A stretch of 64,000 bases of DNA from Roseiarcus sp963741405. Lineage in GTDB: Bacteria > Pseudomonadota > Alphaproteobacteria > Rhizobiales > Beijerinckiaceae. The notes under the pieces were generated by a model. The model was given only the letters and a program-made list of their open reading frames with translations, was not told the DNA's origin and made no database searches. Below, in pieces: positions 27,931-36,586 of this stretch. Position numbers and translations under genes: made by a program. Within the stretch, counting starts at the first letter, position 1. Every line of letters starts with the position of its first letter. Location: positions 62,001-126,000 of the forward strand of contig CAVUHX010000031.1 of assembly GCA_963741405.1 (NCBI GenBank), given 5' to 3'.

Positions 27931-28671
27931 GTGGCTTCGCCGCCGGCAGGCGTGATCCTCAGCGGCTCCGGACTGACGAAGCGGTTTGGGGCGCTGACGG
28001 TGCTCGACGACGTGAGCCTCTCGATCGGAGCGGACGAGGCGGTGGGCATCGTCGGCCCCAACGGCGCCGGGAAGACGACGTTGCTCAGCGTGCTCGCCGG
28101 CGGCCTGCCGTCGTCGCGCGGGACCGTCCGCTTTCGCGGCGCCGATGTGACCACGGCTAACGCTTCGGAGCGAACCCGGCTTGGCGTCGCCAAGACCCAT
28201 CAGGTGCCAAGACCCTTTGGCGGCATGACCGTTTTCGAGAACGTCTATGTCGCGGCGACGGCGGGCGCCGGCCAAAGGGGTTCGAAAGCCTACCGGAGCT
28301 GCATGGAATCGCTCGAGCTTTGCGACATGCTCGGCGTGGTCAACCGCCGCGCCGAGACGCTCGGCCTGCTCGACCGCAAGCGGCTCGAACTCGCCCGCGT
28401 GCTTGCGACCGATCCGGTCGTCGTGCTGCTCGACGAGATCGGCGGCGGGCTCACCGACGAGGAGACGGTGCAGCTCGTCGAGGCCATCCGTGAAATGAGG
28501 CGGCGCGGCATGGCGATCGTCTGGATCGAGCACATCGTCCATGTCCTTCTGCAAGTGGTCGAGCGGCTCGTGTGCATGGTGTCTGGTCGGGTGATCGCCG
28601 ACGGCGACCCTCAGAGCGTGATGACCGACGCGGCCGTGGTCGAGGCCTATCTCGGGAGCGGCGCGACGTGA
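27931..28671 (+). CDS. ABC transporter ATP-binding protein (LivG-like), altered signature motif
   Basis: A 246-residue ATPase, one of two in this branched-chain-type transporter. Walker A is GPNGAGKTT, Walker B is VVVLLDEIGGGL with the catalytic Glu, and the H-loop is IVWIEHIVH. The usual LSGGQ signature is replaced by LGLLDRKRLELARVL, a substitution I associate with a subset of LivG proteins. The start is a GTG preceded by GGAG. Its stop overlaps the next gene by four bases (GTGA), which implies coupled translation. Confidence 0.9.
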   Translation: MASPPAGVILSGSGLTKRFGALTVLDDVSLSIGADEAVGIVGPNGAGKTTLLSVLAGGLPSSRGTVRFRGADVTTANASERTRLGVAKTHQVPRPFGGMTVFENVYVAATAGAGQRGSKAYRSCMESLELCDMLGVVNRRAETLGLLDRKRLELARVLATDPVVVLLDEIGGGLTDEETVQLVEAIREMRRRGMAIVWIEHIVHVLLQVVERLVCMVSGRVIADGDPQSVMTDAAVVEAYLGSGAT

Positions 28672-29393
28672 GTCTGCTCGCGGTCGACCGGCTCGACGTC
28701 CGTCACGGCCTACTGCAGGCGGTGCGCGAGGTTTCTTTTGCCGTCGAGGAGGGCGAGATCGTCGCGCTCGTCGGCGCCAACGGCGCCGGCAAGTCGACTT
28801 TGCTCAGCGCCATCGCGGGCGCGCATAGTCCGTCCGGGGGAACAATTGCATTCGACGGTGCGGACGTCACCTCGATGCGCGCCTACAAGCGGGTCGCTGA
28901 GGGAATCGCGCTCGTGCCCGAGGGGCGGCGGTTGTTCGGCGGCATGTCGGTCGAGGAAAACCTTCGCGTCGCGATGCGGGTCGGCCGGCGGGGTTATTGG
29001 ACCTTGGACCGGGTCATGGAGCTCTTCCCGATGCTGAGCGCGCGGAGGGACGCGCTTGCAGGCAACCTTTCGGGCGGCGAGCGGCAGGCGGCCGCCATTG
29101 GCCGGGCGCTGATCACCAATCCGCGCCTCCTTCTGCTCGACGAGGTGTCGCTCGGACTGGCGCCGGTGGTCGTCGAGCAGCTTTACCGGTCGATGCGCTC
29201 CGTGCTTCACGGCGGAGCGACGCTCATTCTGGTCGAGCAGGAGCTGACGCGCTCGCTGAGCGTCGCGACGCGCGTGATGTGCATGCTCGAAGGCAGGATC
29301 GTGCTCGACGGGCCGGCACAAGCGATGTCGCGCGGCGAGATCGTCGACGCCTATTTCGGCTTGCGCCGGGCGGCAGCGGGGGGGCATGCATGA
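28668..29393 (+). CDS. ABC transporter ATP-binding protein (LivF-like)
   Basis: The second ATPase, 241 residues, canonical throughout: Walker A GANGAGKST, Q-loop region ALVPEGRRLFGGMSVEENL, signature LSGGERQAAAIGRAL, Walker B LLLLDEVSLGLAP and H-loop/switch region LILVEQELTRSL. The GTG start overlaps the stop of the first ATPase gene, and its own stop overlaps the ATG of the permease gene (ATGA). It forms a heterodimer with the LivG-like protein on the cytoplasmic face. Confidence 0.93.
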   Translation: MSLLAVDRLDVRHGLLQAVREVSFAVEEGEIVALVGANGAGKSTLLSAIAGAHSPSGGTIAFDGADVTSMRAYKRVAEGIALVPEGRRLFGGMSVEENLRVAMRVGRRGYWTLDRVMELFPMLSARRDALAGNLSGGERQAAAIGRALITNPRLLLLDEVSLGLAPVVVEQLYRSMRSVLHGGATLILVEQELTRSLSVATRVMCMLEGRIVLDGPAQAMSRGEIVDAYFGLRRAAAGGHA

Positions 29394-30292
29394 GCCTCGT
29401 CAATCTCGTCGCGCAAGGCGTGCTGCTCGGCGGCTATTACGCGCTGCTCGCCTGCGGCCTGTCGCTGATGTTCGGCGTCATGCGGATCATCAATCTCGCT
29501 CACGGCGATCTCGCCATCCTCGCCGCCTTCCTCGTCTTCTCGATATCCGACGCTTTGGGCCTTTCGCCTTTCCTTTCGCTCCTCGCCGTGCTGCCGATCA
29601 TGGCCGCCGTCGGCTGGGCTCTGCAGCGGGGCATTCTCGAGCGGAGCCTGCGCTCCGGCATGCTCGTGCCGCTGCTCGCGACCTTCGGACTGTCGATCGC
29701 GCTCGAGAACATTCTGTTCGAGGTCTACGGCGCCGATACGCGCTCACTCGGCGACATGATCGGCGACCTCGCCTTCGACAGCTACGAAGTGACGAACCAG
29801 ATGAGCATCAGCTATCTCGCGGCGCTCATATTCGCCCTCGCGACGGCGGTGCTCGGCGGCCTGTCGCTCTTTCTCAAGACCACCTCGCTCGGCCGCGCGA
29901 TCCGCGCCACGGCGGAGGATCCGGACACGGCCGAGCTCGTCGGAATCAACGCGCGCGCCGTTTACGCGGTCGCCGCCGCGATCGCGGTCGCGACGGTTGC
30001 GCTCGCCGGCACAATGCTCGCCATGCGGGCGACCTTCGACCCCTATTCCGGGCCGATGCAGCTCATCTTCGCCTTCGAGGCGGTCGTGATCGGCGGCATC
30101 GGATCGCTGTGGGGCACCCTGGTCGGCGGAATCGTGCTCGGCCTCGCGCAGTCGATCGGCGCCGCGCTCGACCCGAAATGGTTTCTGCTCGCCGGTCATC
30201 TGACGTTTCTCGCGGTGCTCGCCCTTCGCCTGTTGCGGGACTGGGCGCGGGCGCGCGGCGGCCTGCGTTCGGCCCTCGGTCTCGGTCTGTGA
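29390..30292 (+). CDS. Branched-chain-type ABC transporter permease (LivH-like)
   Basis: An inner-membrane permease of 300 residues with about eight hydrophobic segments. Diagnostic stretches are LLGGYYALLACGLSLMFGVM, IINLAHGDLAILAAFL, TTSLGRAIRATAEDP and the EAA-like region of this class, then EAVVIGGIGSLWGTLVGG. The ATG overlaps the upstream stop, and the final TGA overlaps the GTG of the second permease gene. The predicted partner is the LivM-like protein. Confidence 0.93.
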   Translation: MSLVNLVAQGVLLGGYYALLACGLSLMFGVMRIINLAHGDLAILAAFLVFSISDALGLSPFLSLLAVLPIMAAVGWALQRGILERSLRSGMLVPLLATFGLSIALENILFEVYGADTRSLGDMIGDLAFDSYEVTNQMSISYLAALIFALATAVLGGLSLFLKTTSLGRAIRATAEDPDTAELVGINARAVYAVAAAIAVATVALAGTMLAMRATFDPYSGPMQLIFAFEAVVIGGIGSLWGTLVGGIVLGLAQSIGAALDPKWFLLAGHLTFLAVLALRLLRDWARARGGLRSALGLGL

Positions 30293-31311
30293 ACGAAGCC
30301 GCAAAATTCTCCGTCGAGCGCTGGACGCGCGAGTTGGGCGCGTTCGGCGTCGCGGTCGCCATCATCGTTCTGGCGCTGGCCGTGACGCCCTTCGTCGGCG
30401 GCGCCAACCTGGTCGACAAGCTGACGACCCTGTTCATCTACGTGATGCTTGCCGCGATGTGGAACGCGCTCGCCGGCTACGCCGGCCTCGTCTCGGTCGG
30501 GCAGCAGGCGTTCTTCGGCATCGGCGCCTATTTCGCCATCCGGCTCGCCGCGGCCGGCTTTCCCCCCTATCCGTCGCTGCTCGCGGGGGCGGTCGGCGCG
30601 GCGCTGCTGGCGATCCCCGTCTCCTTTTTCATGCTGCGTCTCAAGGGCGGCGAGTTCTCGATCGGCATGTGGGTGCTCGCCGAGGTCCTGCATCTCCTGG
30701 TCAACCTCGACCCGCTGATCCAGGGCGAGACCGGCACGTCGATGATCTCGCTCAACGCCTACAGCGATCACACGCGCCTCGCCGCCAACTACTGGCTGTC
30801 GCTCGGCTCGATGCTTGCCCTGCTCGGCGCGATCTTCGTCCTGTTGCGCAGCCCGTTCGGCGCCTCGGTGCAGGCGATCCGCGACGACGAGGAGGCGGCG
30901 GCCTCGGTCGGCGTCAAGGTTCTGGCCGCCAAGCGGACCGTGTTCATCCTGGCGGCGTTCGGCTGCGCGCTGGCGGGCGTGCTCTGGCTTGCGACCTCGA
31001 TCACCTTCCAGCCCAAGACCAATTTCGGCGTGCAATGGACGGCCTACATGATCCTGATGGCGCTGGTCGGGGGCCTCGGCACGTTCGAGGGGCCGATCCT
31101 CGGAGCGGTGCTGTTCTTCCTCGTCCAGAACACGTTCGGCGAGAACGGCGTCTGGTACATGGCGGGTCTGGGCGTGGTCGCCATCCTGTTCGCGCTGTTC
31201 CTGCCGCGCGGCCTGTGGGGCGAGATCGAGGCGCGCACCGGTCTCCGGCTCCTGCCGGTTGGTTACCGGCTGCGCCTGATGGAGCGCCCGCCTCGTGGAC
31301 CCGGTCGTTGA
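30289..31311 (+). CDS. Branched-chain-type ABC transporter permease (LivM-like)
   Basis: The second permease subunit, 340 residues, last gene of the transporter cluster. It shows the LivM pattern: MWNALAGYAGLVSVGQQAFF, RLKGGEFSIGMWVLAEV, SPFGASVQAIRDDEEAAASV (cytoplasmic coupling loop) and ALVGGLGTFEGPILGAVLFF. The start is a GTG overlapping the preceding stop. A hairpin covers the stop codon and the end of the convergent gene. Confidence 0.92.
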   Translation: MNEAAKFSVERWTRELGAFGVAVAIIVLALAVTPFVGGANLVDKLTTLFIYVMLAAMWNALAGYAGLVSVGQQAFFGIGAYFAIRLAAAGFPPYPSLLAGAVGAALLAIPVSFFMLRLKGGEFSIGMWVLAEVLHLLVNLDPLIQGETGTSMISLNAYSDHTRLAANYWLSLGSMLALLGAIFVLLRSPFGASVQAIRDDEEAAASVGVKVLAAKRTVFILAAFGCALAGVLWLATSITFQPKTNFGVQWTAYMILMALVGGLGTFEGPILGAVLFFLVQNTFGENGVWYMAGLGVVAILFALFLPRGLWGEIEARTGLRLLPVGYRLRLMERPPRGPGR

Positions 31312-31325
31312 GACGCCGTCTCAAC
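31307..31325. terminator. Bidirectional hairpin at a convergent junction
   Basis: Perfect 8-bp arms, GTTGAGAC and GTCTCAAC, around a GCC loop. They overlap the stop codons of the LivM-like gene (plus) and the HTH-protein gene (minus). There is no T tract, so termination would be weak or Rho-assisted. Confidence 0.4.
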
Positions 31326-32355
31326 AGAACGCCATGCCGTTGGGCAGCATCCTGATGTTCACCCGCCTGAAGCCGCCCGGCGCGCTGGGATCCGGAACCA
31401 GCACCGGAGCAACCGGGTACAGGTTTTCCCTTGTTTCGGGCGGAAGCTCGATCGGGCTCGCCGGCGGCGGCTGCCAGGGCGGTTCGCCGTGGCTCGATGG
31501 GGCGTCGGTCGGCCCGGCGGCCGGGTCGTTTCCGGGCGCAGACTTAACATTTTCAATCGCTTGCGGCGCCATTTCCGCGCCGGCGCAAGCCGACGCCGAT
31601 GGAGCCGGCGCGCCGGCCGGCGGCAAGGCTTGGTTTGAGCAATCTGCGATCGGCGGTGATCGCTTCTCCTCATCCTGAGCCTGTCGAAGGACATCCTGAG
31701 CCTGTCGAAGGACGCTCCAGGTCCTGTCAACGGTCTGCTGCTCTCCGCATCCTTCGAGGCTCCCGATTGACGCCGCTTCCCAGGCCTTCGGGTCCACGTC
31801 TTTTTCGGGCGCGAATTCCCTTGTTTCAGGCGCTTGCGGCGCCGTTTGCGGGCGATCGGCAGGCGCCTCGGCGCCCGACGCCCCCACTTCGTGGAGAAGG
31901 GGAGCGCGACGCTCGAAGGGAGATGTGTCCATGCCGCAGGGCGCCTCCTCGACTTCGGCGTCCGCCCGGCCCGGCCGCCGGTCGGCGGCGACGAAGCCAT
32001 GGTAGCGGTCGAGCTCGCGGACGATCCTGACGACGAGGGCGACCGCCCGAAGGTTCTGATCCGACATGGCGTCATAGGCGACGAGCAGCGCCTCGTTGAG
32101 GCGGCTCACCTGCAGCGCGGCGAAATCCTCCGGCGCCGCCGGCATGCGGCGGGCGAGGATGTCTTTCGCAACCGCGCGCGCCCGCTTCTCCGTCACGCCG
32201 ATGCGCTGGGCGATCTCCGCGATCGAGACCCCGCGGTTCAGGCAATCGACGATCAGCCTCTCGCGCTCGTACCTGGCGCGGCGAGCCGCGCGCCGCGCCT
32301 CGATCGAGCGGTTGCGGGGCGTTGCGGCGGGATGAAGGGCGACGGATGCGGCCAT
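31321..32355 (-). CDS. Hypothetical protein with N-terminal helix-turn-helix
   Basis: A 344-residue protein of unknown function. Residues 15-80 are basic and contain a likely DNA-binding helix-turn-helix (CLNRGVSIAEIAQRIGVTEKRARAVAKDI), followed by a helical segment (RLNEALLVAYDAMSDQNLRAVALVVRIVRELDRYHGF). The second half is Pro/Ala/Glu-rich and probably disordered. Inside it two copies of a 21-bp REP-like repeat are translated in frame as VLRQAQD twice. I chose the ATG giving MAASVALHPA; an upstream in-frame start adds 17 residues. Homologous N-terminal sequence occurs in alphaproteobacteria, as far as I recall, but no role is known. Confidence 0.6.
   Translation of the reverse strand: MAASVALHPAATPRNRSIEARRAARRARYERERLIVDCLNRGVSIAEIAQRIGVTEKRARAVAKDILARRMPAAPEDFAALQVSRLNEALLVAYDAMSDQNLRAVALVVRIVRELDRYHGFVAADRRPGRADAEVEEAPCGMDTSPFERRAPLLHEVGASGAEAPADRPQTAPQAPETREFAPEKDVDPKAWEAASIGSLEGCGEQQTVDRTWSVLRQAQDVLRQAQDEEKRSPPIADCSNQALPPAGAPAPSASACAGAEMAPQAIENVKSAPGNDPAAGPTDAPSSHGEPPWQPPPASPIELPPETRENLYPVAPVLVPDPSAPGGFRRVNIRMLPNGMAFC
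31671..31712. repeat. Tandem 21-bp REP-like repeat inside a gene
   Basis: Two identical adjacent 21-bp units (31671-31691 and 31692-31712), each beginning CATCCTGAGCC and ending GTCGAAGGA. The unit resembles the short palindromic repeats common in intergenic DNA of Hyphomicrobiales. Here it lies within a coding region and keeps the frame. Confidence 0.85.
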
Positions 32356-32549
32356 GCGGATGGGATCCTTGTTCTCAAATCCGAGGATTGGAGCACGGTA
32401 GAACAAAGAGAGAACAATGTCAAGAAATCACTGGCGCGGCCTGCGCTTGGCGCAGCTTTTTGAAAGGTTGTGTCAGTCGTTCGAATCAAGCGCTTTGCGC
32501 CGGACCCGGGCGCCGGCGCGAAAATGGCGCGTTTTCCCCGTCCCTAGGG

Positions 32550-32890
32550 ACCACAATGGCTCGCCCATCGACGATCAGTACCGACACCCAATCACTCAGT
32601 CCGCCATAGTAGCCGTCCTGAGCAATGTCAGCTCGTTCTCACCGCTGCTCGCGGGTTGAGCCTTCTTGTCTCCCCGCCGTCCAGCTCGCGCGTGTCGGGG
32701 GTTACGAAGGAACGAACTCGCATCGACTTCGACTGAAGCTGATGCAAGAATTCCGGCGCTGTCAGAAATTGCCTTGCGAAATAAAGCGTTTAGTCGGTGA
32801 AATTTGGGGGCGATTTTTTTCGGACCATTTCAGACAACTCACCGCGTATCATCCGGGATCAACGAGCAGTCAAAACCATCGGACCCGGAC
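32550..32890 (+). repeat. Diverged direct repeat, copy 1
   Basis: The first of three related non-coding stretches in the accessory region; the others start near 37739 and 38719. Shared blocks in order: CCATCGACGATCAG, CCAATCACTCAG, then a run around GTCAGCTCG with CTCACCGCTG, GGGTTGAGCCTTCTT, AGAATTCCGGCGC and ATTTGGGGGCG. I do not know what it is. It ends just before the native upstream flank of the HEPN-like gene, now split off by the IS21 element. Confidence 0.65.
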
Positions 32891-33065
32891 GCAAGTTGTT
32901 GTCGGCCGAATGTGCCCCAAGCGCAATGGAGTGTAGCGCGACAATCTGGATGAGAAGGCGGCGACGGTCAGAAGGAGTGATTTTGGCGGTCGCGGCGGGA
33001 TTATGATTGTCGCGGCGCGACAGGAACGCAAGCGGTATTTTGTTGTCGTTGTCGCGGCGCGACGA

Positions 33066-33875
33066 TCATGACGACGCCTTGATCGTCGCGCGCGTTGGCG
33101 GTCGTCCGGCGCCGCGGGCTTTTTCGATGGCTTCCTTGCGGCGGTAGCTGTCGACATTCATTTCAAGGATGGTGGCGTGATGGACGAGGCGGTCTATGAC
33201 CGCGAGCGTCATGGCTTGGCCTGGAAAGATCTTTCCCCATTCGCCGAACGGCTGGTTGGCGGTGATGAGCAGGGACCGGTGCTCGTAACGGGCGCTGATC
33301 AGTTCGAACAGAACGCTCGTCTCCGCCTGATCCTTGGTGACATAGGCGAGATCGTCGAGGATCAGCAGATGATATTTGTCGAGCTTGGCGATCGCGGCTT
33401 CGAGGACGAGATCGCGGCGCGCGATCTGAAGTTTCTGGACGAGGTCGGTGGTTCTGGTGAAGAGGACGCGCCAGCCTTTTTCGATCAAGGCCAGACCGAG
33501 CGCCGCCGCGAGATGAGACTTTCCTCCGCCCGGCGGCCCGAAACACAACAAGTTGGCTCCCTTTTCGATCCAGGCGTCGCCGGCGGCGAGCGCCTGCACC
33601 TGGGCTTTCGAGATCATCGGCACGGCGGCGAAGTCGAAGGCGTCGAGGGTTTTGCCTGGCGGTAAGCGGGCTTCCTCCAGGTGACGTTCGAACCGCCGCC
33701 GGCTTCGCTCCGTCATCTCCTGTTCGGTGAGAGCCGCGAGGAAACGGGCGGCAGGCCAGCCTTCCTTGTCCGCTGTCGCCGCGAGCGCGGTCCAGATCAG
33801 CCTGATGCCGGGCAGTCGCAATGCGCTCAGAGCCAGGTCGATCCGGGCCGCGTCGATCTTGTCGGCGGCGTTCAT
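33066..33875 (-). CDS. istB: IS21-family helper ATPase IstB
   Basis: A 269-residue AAA+ ATPase related to DnaC/DnaA that assists the IstA transposase in choosing and joining the target. Walker A is FGPPGGGKSH, Walker B is HLLILDDLAYV, and sensor-type residues follow in LLITANQPFGEW and LVHHATILEM. Its ATG overlaps the stop of istA (ATGA), the standard arrangement. The protein is full length. Confidence 0.95.
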   Translation of the reverse strand: MNAADKIDAARIDLALSALRLPGIRLIWTALAATADKEGWPAARFLAALTEQEMTERSRRRFERHLEEARLPPGKTLDAFDFAAVPMISKAQVQALAAGDAWIEKGANLLCFGPPGGGKSHLAAALGLALIEKGWRVLFTRTTDLVQKLQIARRDLVLEAAIAKLDKYHLLILDDLAYVTKDQAETSVLFELISARYEHRSLLITANQPFGEWGKIFPGQAMTLAVIDRLVHHATILEMNVDSYRRKEAIEKARGAGRPPTRATIKASS

Positions 33876-35380
33876 GCCGCTTCTCCCACGCTCGTCGAGA
33901 TCGGATCGTAGACGGCGAGCGAGGGCAGCGTGACGACGACGTCAGGCCATGCGGCGTCTTTCGGGCGGAAGCGCTCGATCAGCGCCGCCAGATCGGGCAG
34001 AACGCTATCGTCGAGAGCCGCTTGCAACGCGAGGGCGAGTTCGGCCTCGCAGGCCCGTTCATGGGCGAGCGCGAGAATCCCGACCATGGCGCGGCAAGCC
34101 GGTCTTTCCCCCAGGCCCGCCAGCAAGGCCTCGAACGCCAGGGCAAAGGCTCGGCGAGGAAAGAGCTGGTCGCGATAGACGAGGTTCATGAGCGCCATCG
34201 GCTTGCGGCGCAGGGAATGAATGACATGCCGATAATCGACGACATGGCCATGCTTGCCGTTGGGCTGGGACCGGCCGCGGCGCAAGGTGAAGATGGGCGT
34301 CGAGCCCTGGAAGCCTTCGAGCCGATCGTCATAGAGATGGACCCGCAGCCGCTGGCCGATCAGTCGCGAGGGGACCGAATAGAACACCTTGCGCAGCGTG
34401 AAGGCGCTGGCGCTGGTGACATCGACATGGACCTCCTCGTAGTCGGCGGTCTTGCGATCCGGCAGTTGCTTCAGCGCCGCGCGCTCCTGATCGATGCGCT
34501 TGGCGTTGCGGGCGTTGCCGCGCCCGACGATCTCGTCGACGAAGCCCCGCCATGCCGGAAGATCGTCGAAGTCGCGCGAGGCGCGCAGCAGCAGGGCGTC
34601 GGCGAGCTTGCTCTTGAGATGGCCGTGGGCGCTTTCGATCGAACCGTTCTCGTGACTGACGCCCAGATTGTTGCGGGTCGGCGTCATGCCGTAATGGGCG
34701 CAGAACGCCTCGTAGCGCTTCGTCAGATCCTCCTTCGCTTCGGCGTCGAGATTGCGGAAGGCCGCCGACAGGCTGTCGGTGCGATGCTGCTCGGGGACGC
34801 CGCCCAGCGCCCACAGGGCGTTCTGTAGCCCCTCGGCTAGCGCGACGAAGCTTTCGCCGCCGAGCACGACGTGGGCGTGCTCGAAACCCGAGAAGGGCAG
34901 ACGGAAGTGATAGAGGCGGCAATCGAGGATCTGGCCGGCGATGGTCACGCCGAGATCGGCCACCTCAGTGAAGTCCGACAAGCCCATCCGGCCCGGCGGA
35001 TGCTCCTGACGAAAGATGACCTCCCGATCCGGACCGTTCACCGCCCGCCAAGCCCGGATGCGGCGCTCGAGGGTTCGCCGCGTTCCGGCGCCCAGGTCTG
35101 GATGGCGGCGGCAGAGTTCTTCGAAGACGGCGATCGGTCTCAATCCGGGCGCTGCCTTCAACATCGGGACGGCTTCATTGTCCCAGACATCGGCGAAGGG
35201 ATCGGATCGGCGTCGTTCTCGACCCGCCTTCTTCTGGCTGGGAAGTCGCGGATCTTTCTCGAAGCGGTACGCGGCGGCCGTGCTGAATCCGGCCTTCGCG
35301 CCGGCAATCGCCGGCGAGTGGTAGCGACGCAAGTTCATGAATAGCCTCATCTGACGATCGGTGACGTGTCGGCCGGGCAA
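33872..35380 (-). CDS. istA: IS21-family transposase IstA
   Basis: The DDE transposase of the IS21 element, about 502 residues. It has an N-terminal helix-turn-helix region (VTDRQMRLFMNLRRYHSPAI, AKAGFSTAAAYR), an integrase-type catalytic core (GLSDFTEVADLGVTIAGQ; HRTDSLSAAFRNL; the Glu in SHENGSIESAHGHLKSKL) and a C-terminal domain with SVPSRLIGQRLRVHLYDD. It is translated ahead of istB with a 4-base overlap. The start is a non-ATG codon at 35380 and somewhat uncertain. Confidence 0.95.
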   Translation of the reverse strand: MPGRHVTDRQMRLFMNLRRYHSPAIAGAKAGFSTAAAYRFEKDPRLPSQKKAGRERRRSDPFADVWDNEAVPMLKAAPGLRPIAVFEELCRRHPDLGAGTRRTLERRIRAWRAVNGPDREVIFRQEHPPGRMGLSDFTEVADLGVTIAGQILDCRLYHFRLPFSGFEHAHVVLGGESFVALAEGLQNALWALGGVPEQHRTDSLSAAFRNLDAEAKEDLTKRYEAFCAHYGMTPTRNNLGVSHENGSIESAHGHLKSKLADALLLRASRDFDDLPAWRGFVDEIVGRGNARNAKRIDQERAALKQLPDRKTADYEEVHVDVTSASAFTLRKVFYSVPSRLIGQRLRVHLYDDRLEGFQGSTPIFTLRRGRSQPNGKHGHVVDYRHVIHSLRRKPMALMNLVYRDQLFPRRAFALAFEALLAGLGERPACRAMVGILALAHERACEAELALALQAALDDSVLPDLAALIERFRPKDAAWPDVVVTLPSLAVYDPISTSVGEAA

Positions 35381-35570
35381 GAAGTCGGTCCTCTCGAAAG
35401 AGAAAGCCGATCCCTAATCCAGCCGCCGTACCGCCAGACGAGGCCCCTCGGGCGCTCGCCGCCGCCGTGGGGGTGTCTACGGTCGGGCTACGCCCTCCCT
35501 TCGTCACCCCCACGGCGGCGCATTCTCATCCTGATTGTCGCGCGATTCTCATCCTGATTGTCGCGCCGCA

Positions 35571-36524
35571 ATGGAGTTCGAATTGTCAGAAAGTCTGTCG
35601 GAAATTAGAGAGCGACTTCATCGTCAGTCCCATGAGTATTTGGCGTTTGATTTTGACCGACGCGAAGACGCCAAATGGCGCATGTTCTACGGAGCCACGG
35701 ACGCCCTTTTGGATGCGGGCACAGCCGCCGCAAGTTATAGCCGCGCTATCACCGCAGACCCAGGAACCAGATTATTGGTTTGTTATGGCTTTCTGCAGGC
35801 ACTTTTTGTTCAGCAAGACGCCGTTGGGACGCTTTCTCGTGCGGTGGGATTGGATTGGAGTCCAAACACCGATGCCCGGCTTAGGCAAATCCGCGATACC
35901 CGCAATCGCTTGTCCGGCCATCCCGCACGTGCTGGCGAGAAGGAAAAACTGCCTCGTCCCTCGTCGGCCATCATTCCCGACAATTATATTTGTAAAAGTG
36001 GTTTTCGTGGACACGTCTACTATGATGACACGATTGTTGACATTGAGGTGGACGTATCGTTGTTTCTCGCCGACAACCAAGAGCGGTTGCTAATCCAACT
36101 GCAGAAAATTGAATTTAAAATGGACGAAACAGAGCGCCAATTGCGATCCGAGCAGGCGGCGCGGCCTTTCTCCATTTATTTTGAAAATGGATTTTCATAC
36201 CTCTTACAAAGGCTACACTGCAATTTAGCTGATGAAGGTCGTGTGCCGCAGGCGCGATCTCACGCTCAAATGGTCCACGAATTAATGATCAAACTTCAAC
36301 AGGAACTCGCAGAGCGGGGATTTGAATCGGAAAGCACCTCTTACCATTTGGAACGTATACTCACGGGACTTGAAATGCTTGATACACTTATGGACAACGG
36401 TCCGCACTCATCAAAAACACAGCATAAGTTCGATCTGAACTACAATGGGATTGAGACGAATATCAATGCGTTAAGAAATATCCTTCGCGAAATCGATGAA
36501 CGGCTTCGGACACCCGTGCCCTAA
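35571..36524 (+). CDS. Hypothetical protein with a HEPN-like RNxxxxxH motif
   Basis: A 317-residue soluble protein from AT-richer DNA than its surroundings. Residues 104-117 read LRQIRDTRNRLSGH, which fits the R-N-x(4)-H form of the HEPN ribonuclease motif (Arg111, Asn112, His117) preceded by a helical region. The C-terminal two thirds is helical and charged (KMDETERQLRSEQAARPF, ELMIKLQQELAERGFES). The IS21 element ends 3 bases before its ATG, and the 10-bp target duplication contains that ATG. The open frame therefore survived insertion, but its original promoter and ribosome-binding site are now 2.6 kb away. A defence or toxin role is inference only. Confidence 0.55.
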   Translation: MEFELSESLSEIRERLHRQSHEYLAFDFDRREDAKWRMFYGATDALLDAGTAAASYSRAITADPGTRLLVCYGFLQALFVQQDAVGTLSRAVGLDWSPNTDARLRQIRDTRNRLSGHPARAGEKEKLPRPSSAIIPDNYICKSGFRGHVYYDDTIVDIEVDVSLFLADNQERLLIQLQKIEFKMDETERQLRSEQAARPFSIYFENGFSYLLQRLHCNLADEGRVPQARSHAQMVHELMIKLQQELAERGFESESTSYHLERILTGLEMLDTLMDNGPHSSKTQHKFDLNYNGIETNINALRNILREIDERLRTPVP

Positions 36525-36586
36525 AATCTGTCAGACTGGCAATTGGCATACGCACCTCGCGCTTCTGCTGCCAAATGCCTACAGCA

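Larger units (their letters stand above)
32933..35567 (-). mobile_element. IS21-family insertion sequence, complete
   Basis: About 2.63 kb with the istA/istB pair. The ends are inverted: GCGCGACAATC then GGATGAGAA at the left (32936-32955), and the complementary ATTCTCATCC then GATTGTCGCGC at the right, where the unit occurs twice in tandem (35521-35543 and 35545-35567). More copies of the GTCGCG core lie inside the left end (about 33010 and 33052), as expected of multiple transposase-binding sites in IS21. A 10-bp direct repeat GCAATGGAGT flanks it (32923-32932, 35568-35577). Both genes are open, so the element looks intact. Confidence 0.9.

Noticed and set aside
31671..31712. Possible CRISPR-like repeats
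   Set aside because: Only two 21-bp units directly adjacent with no spacers, and no cas genes; they match REP-like elements.
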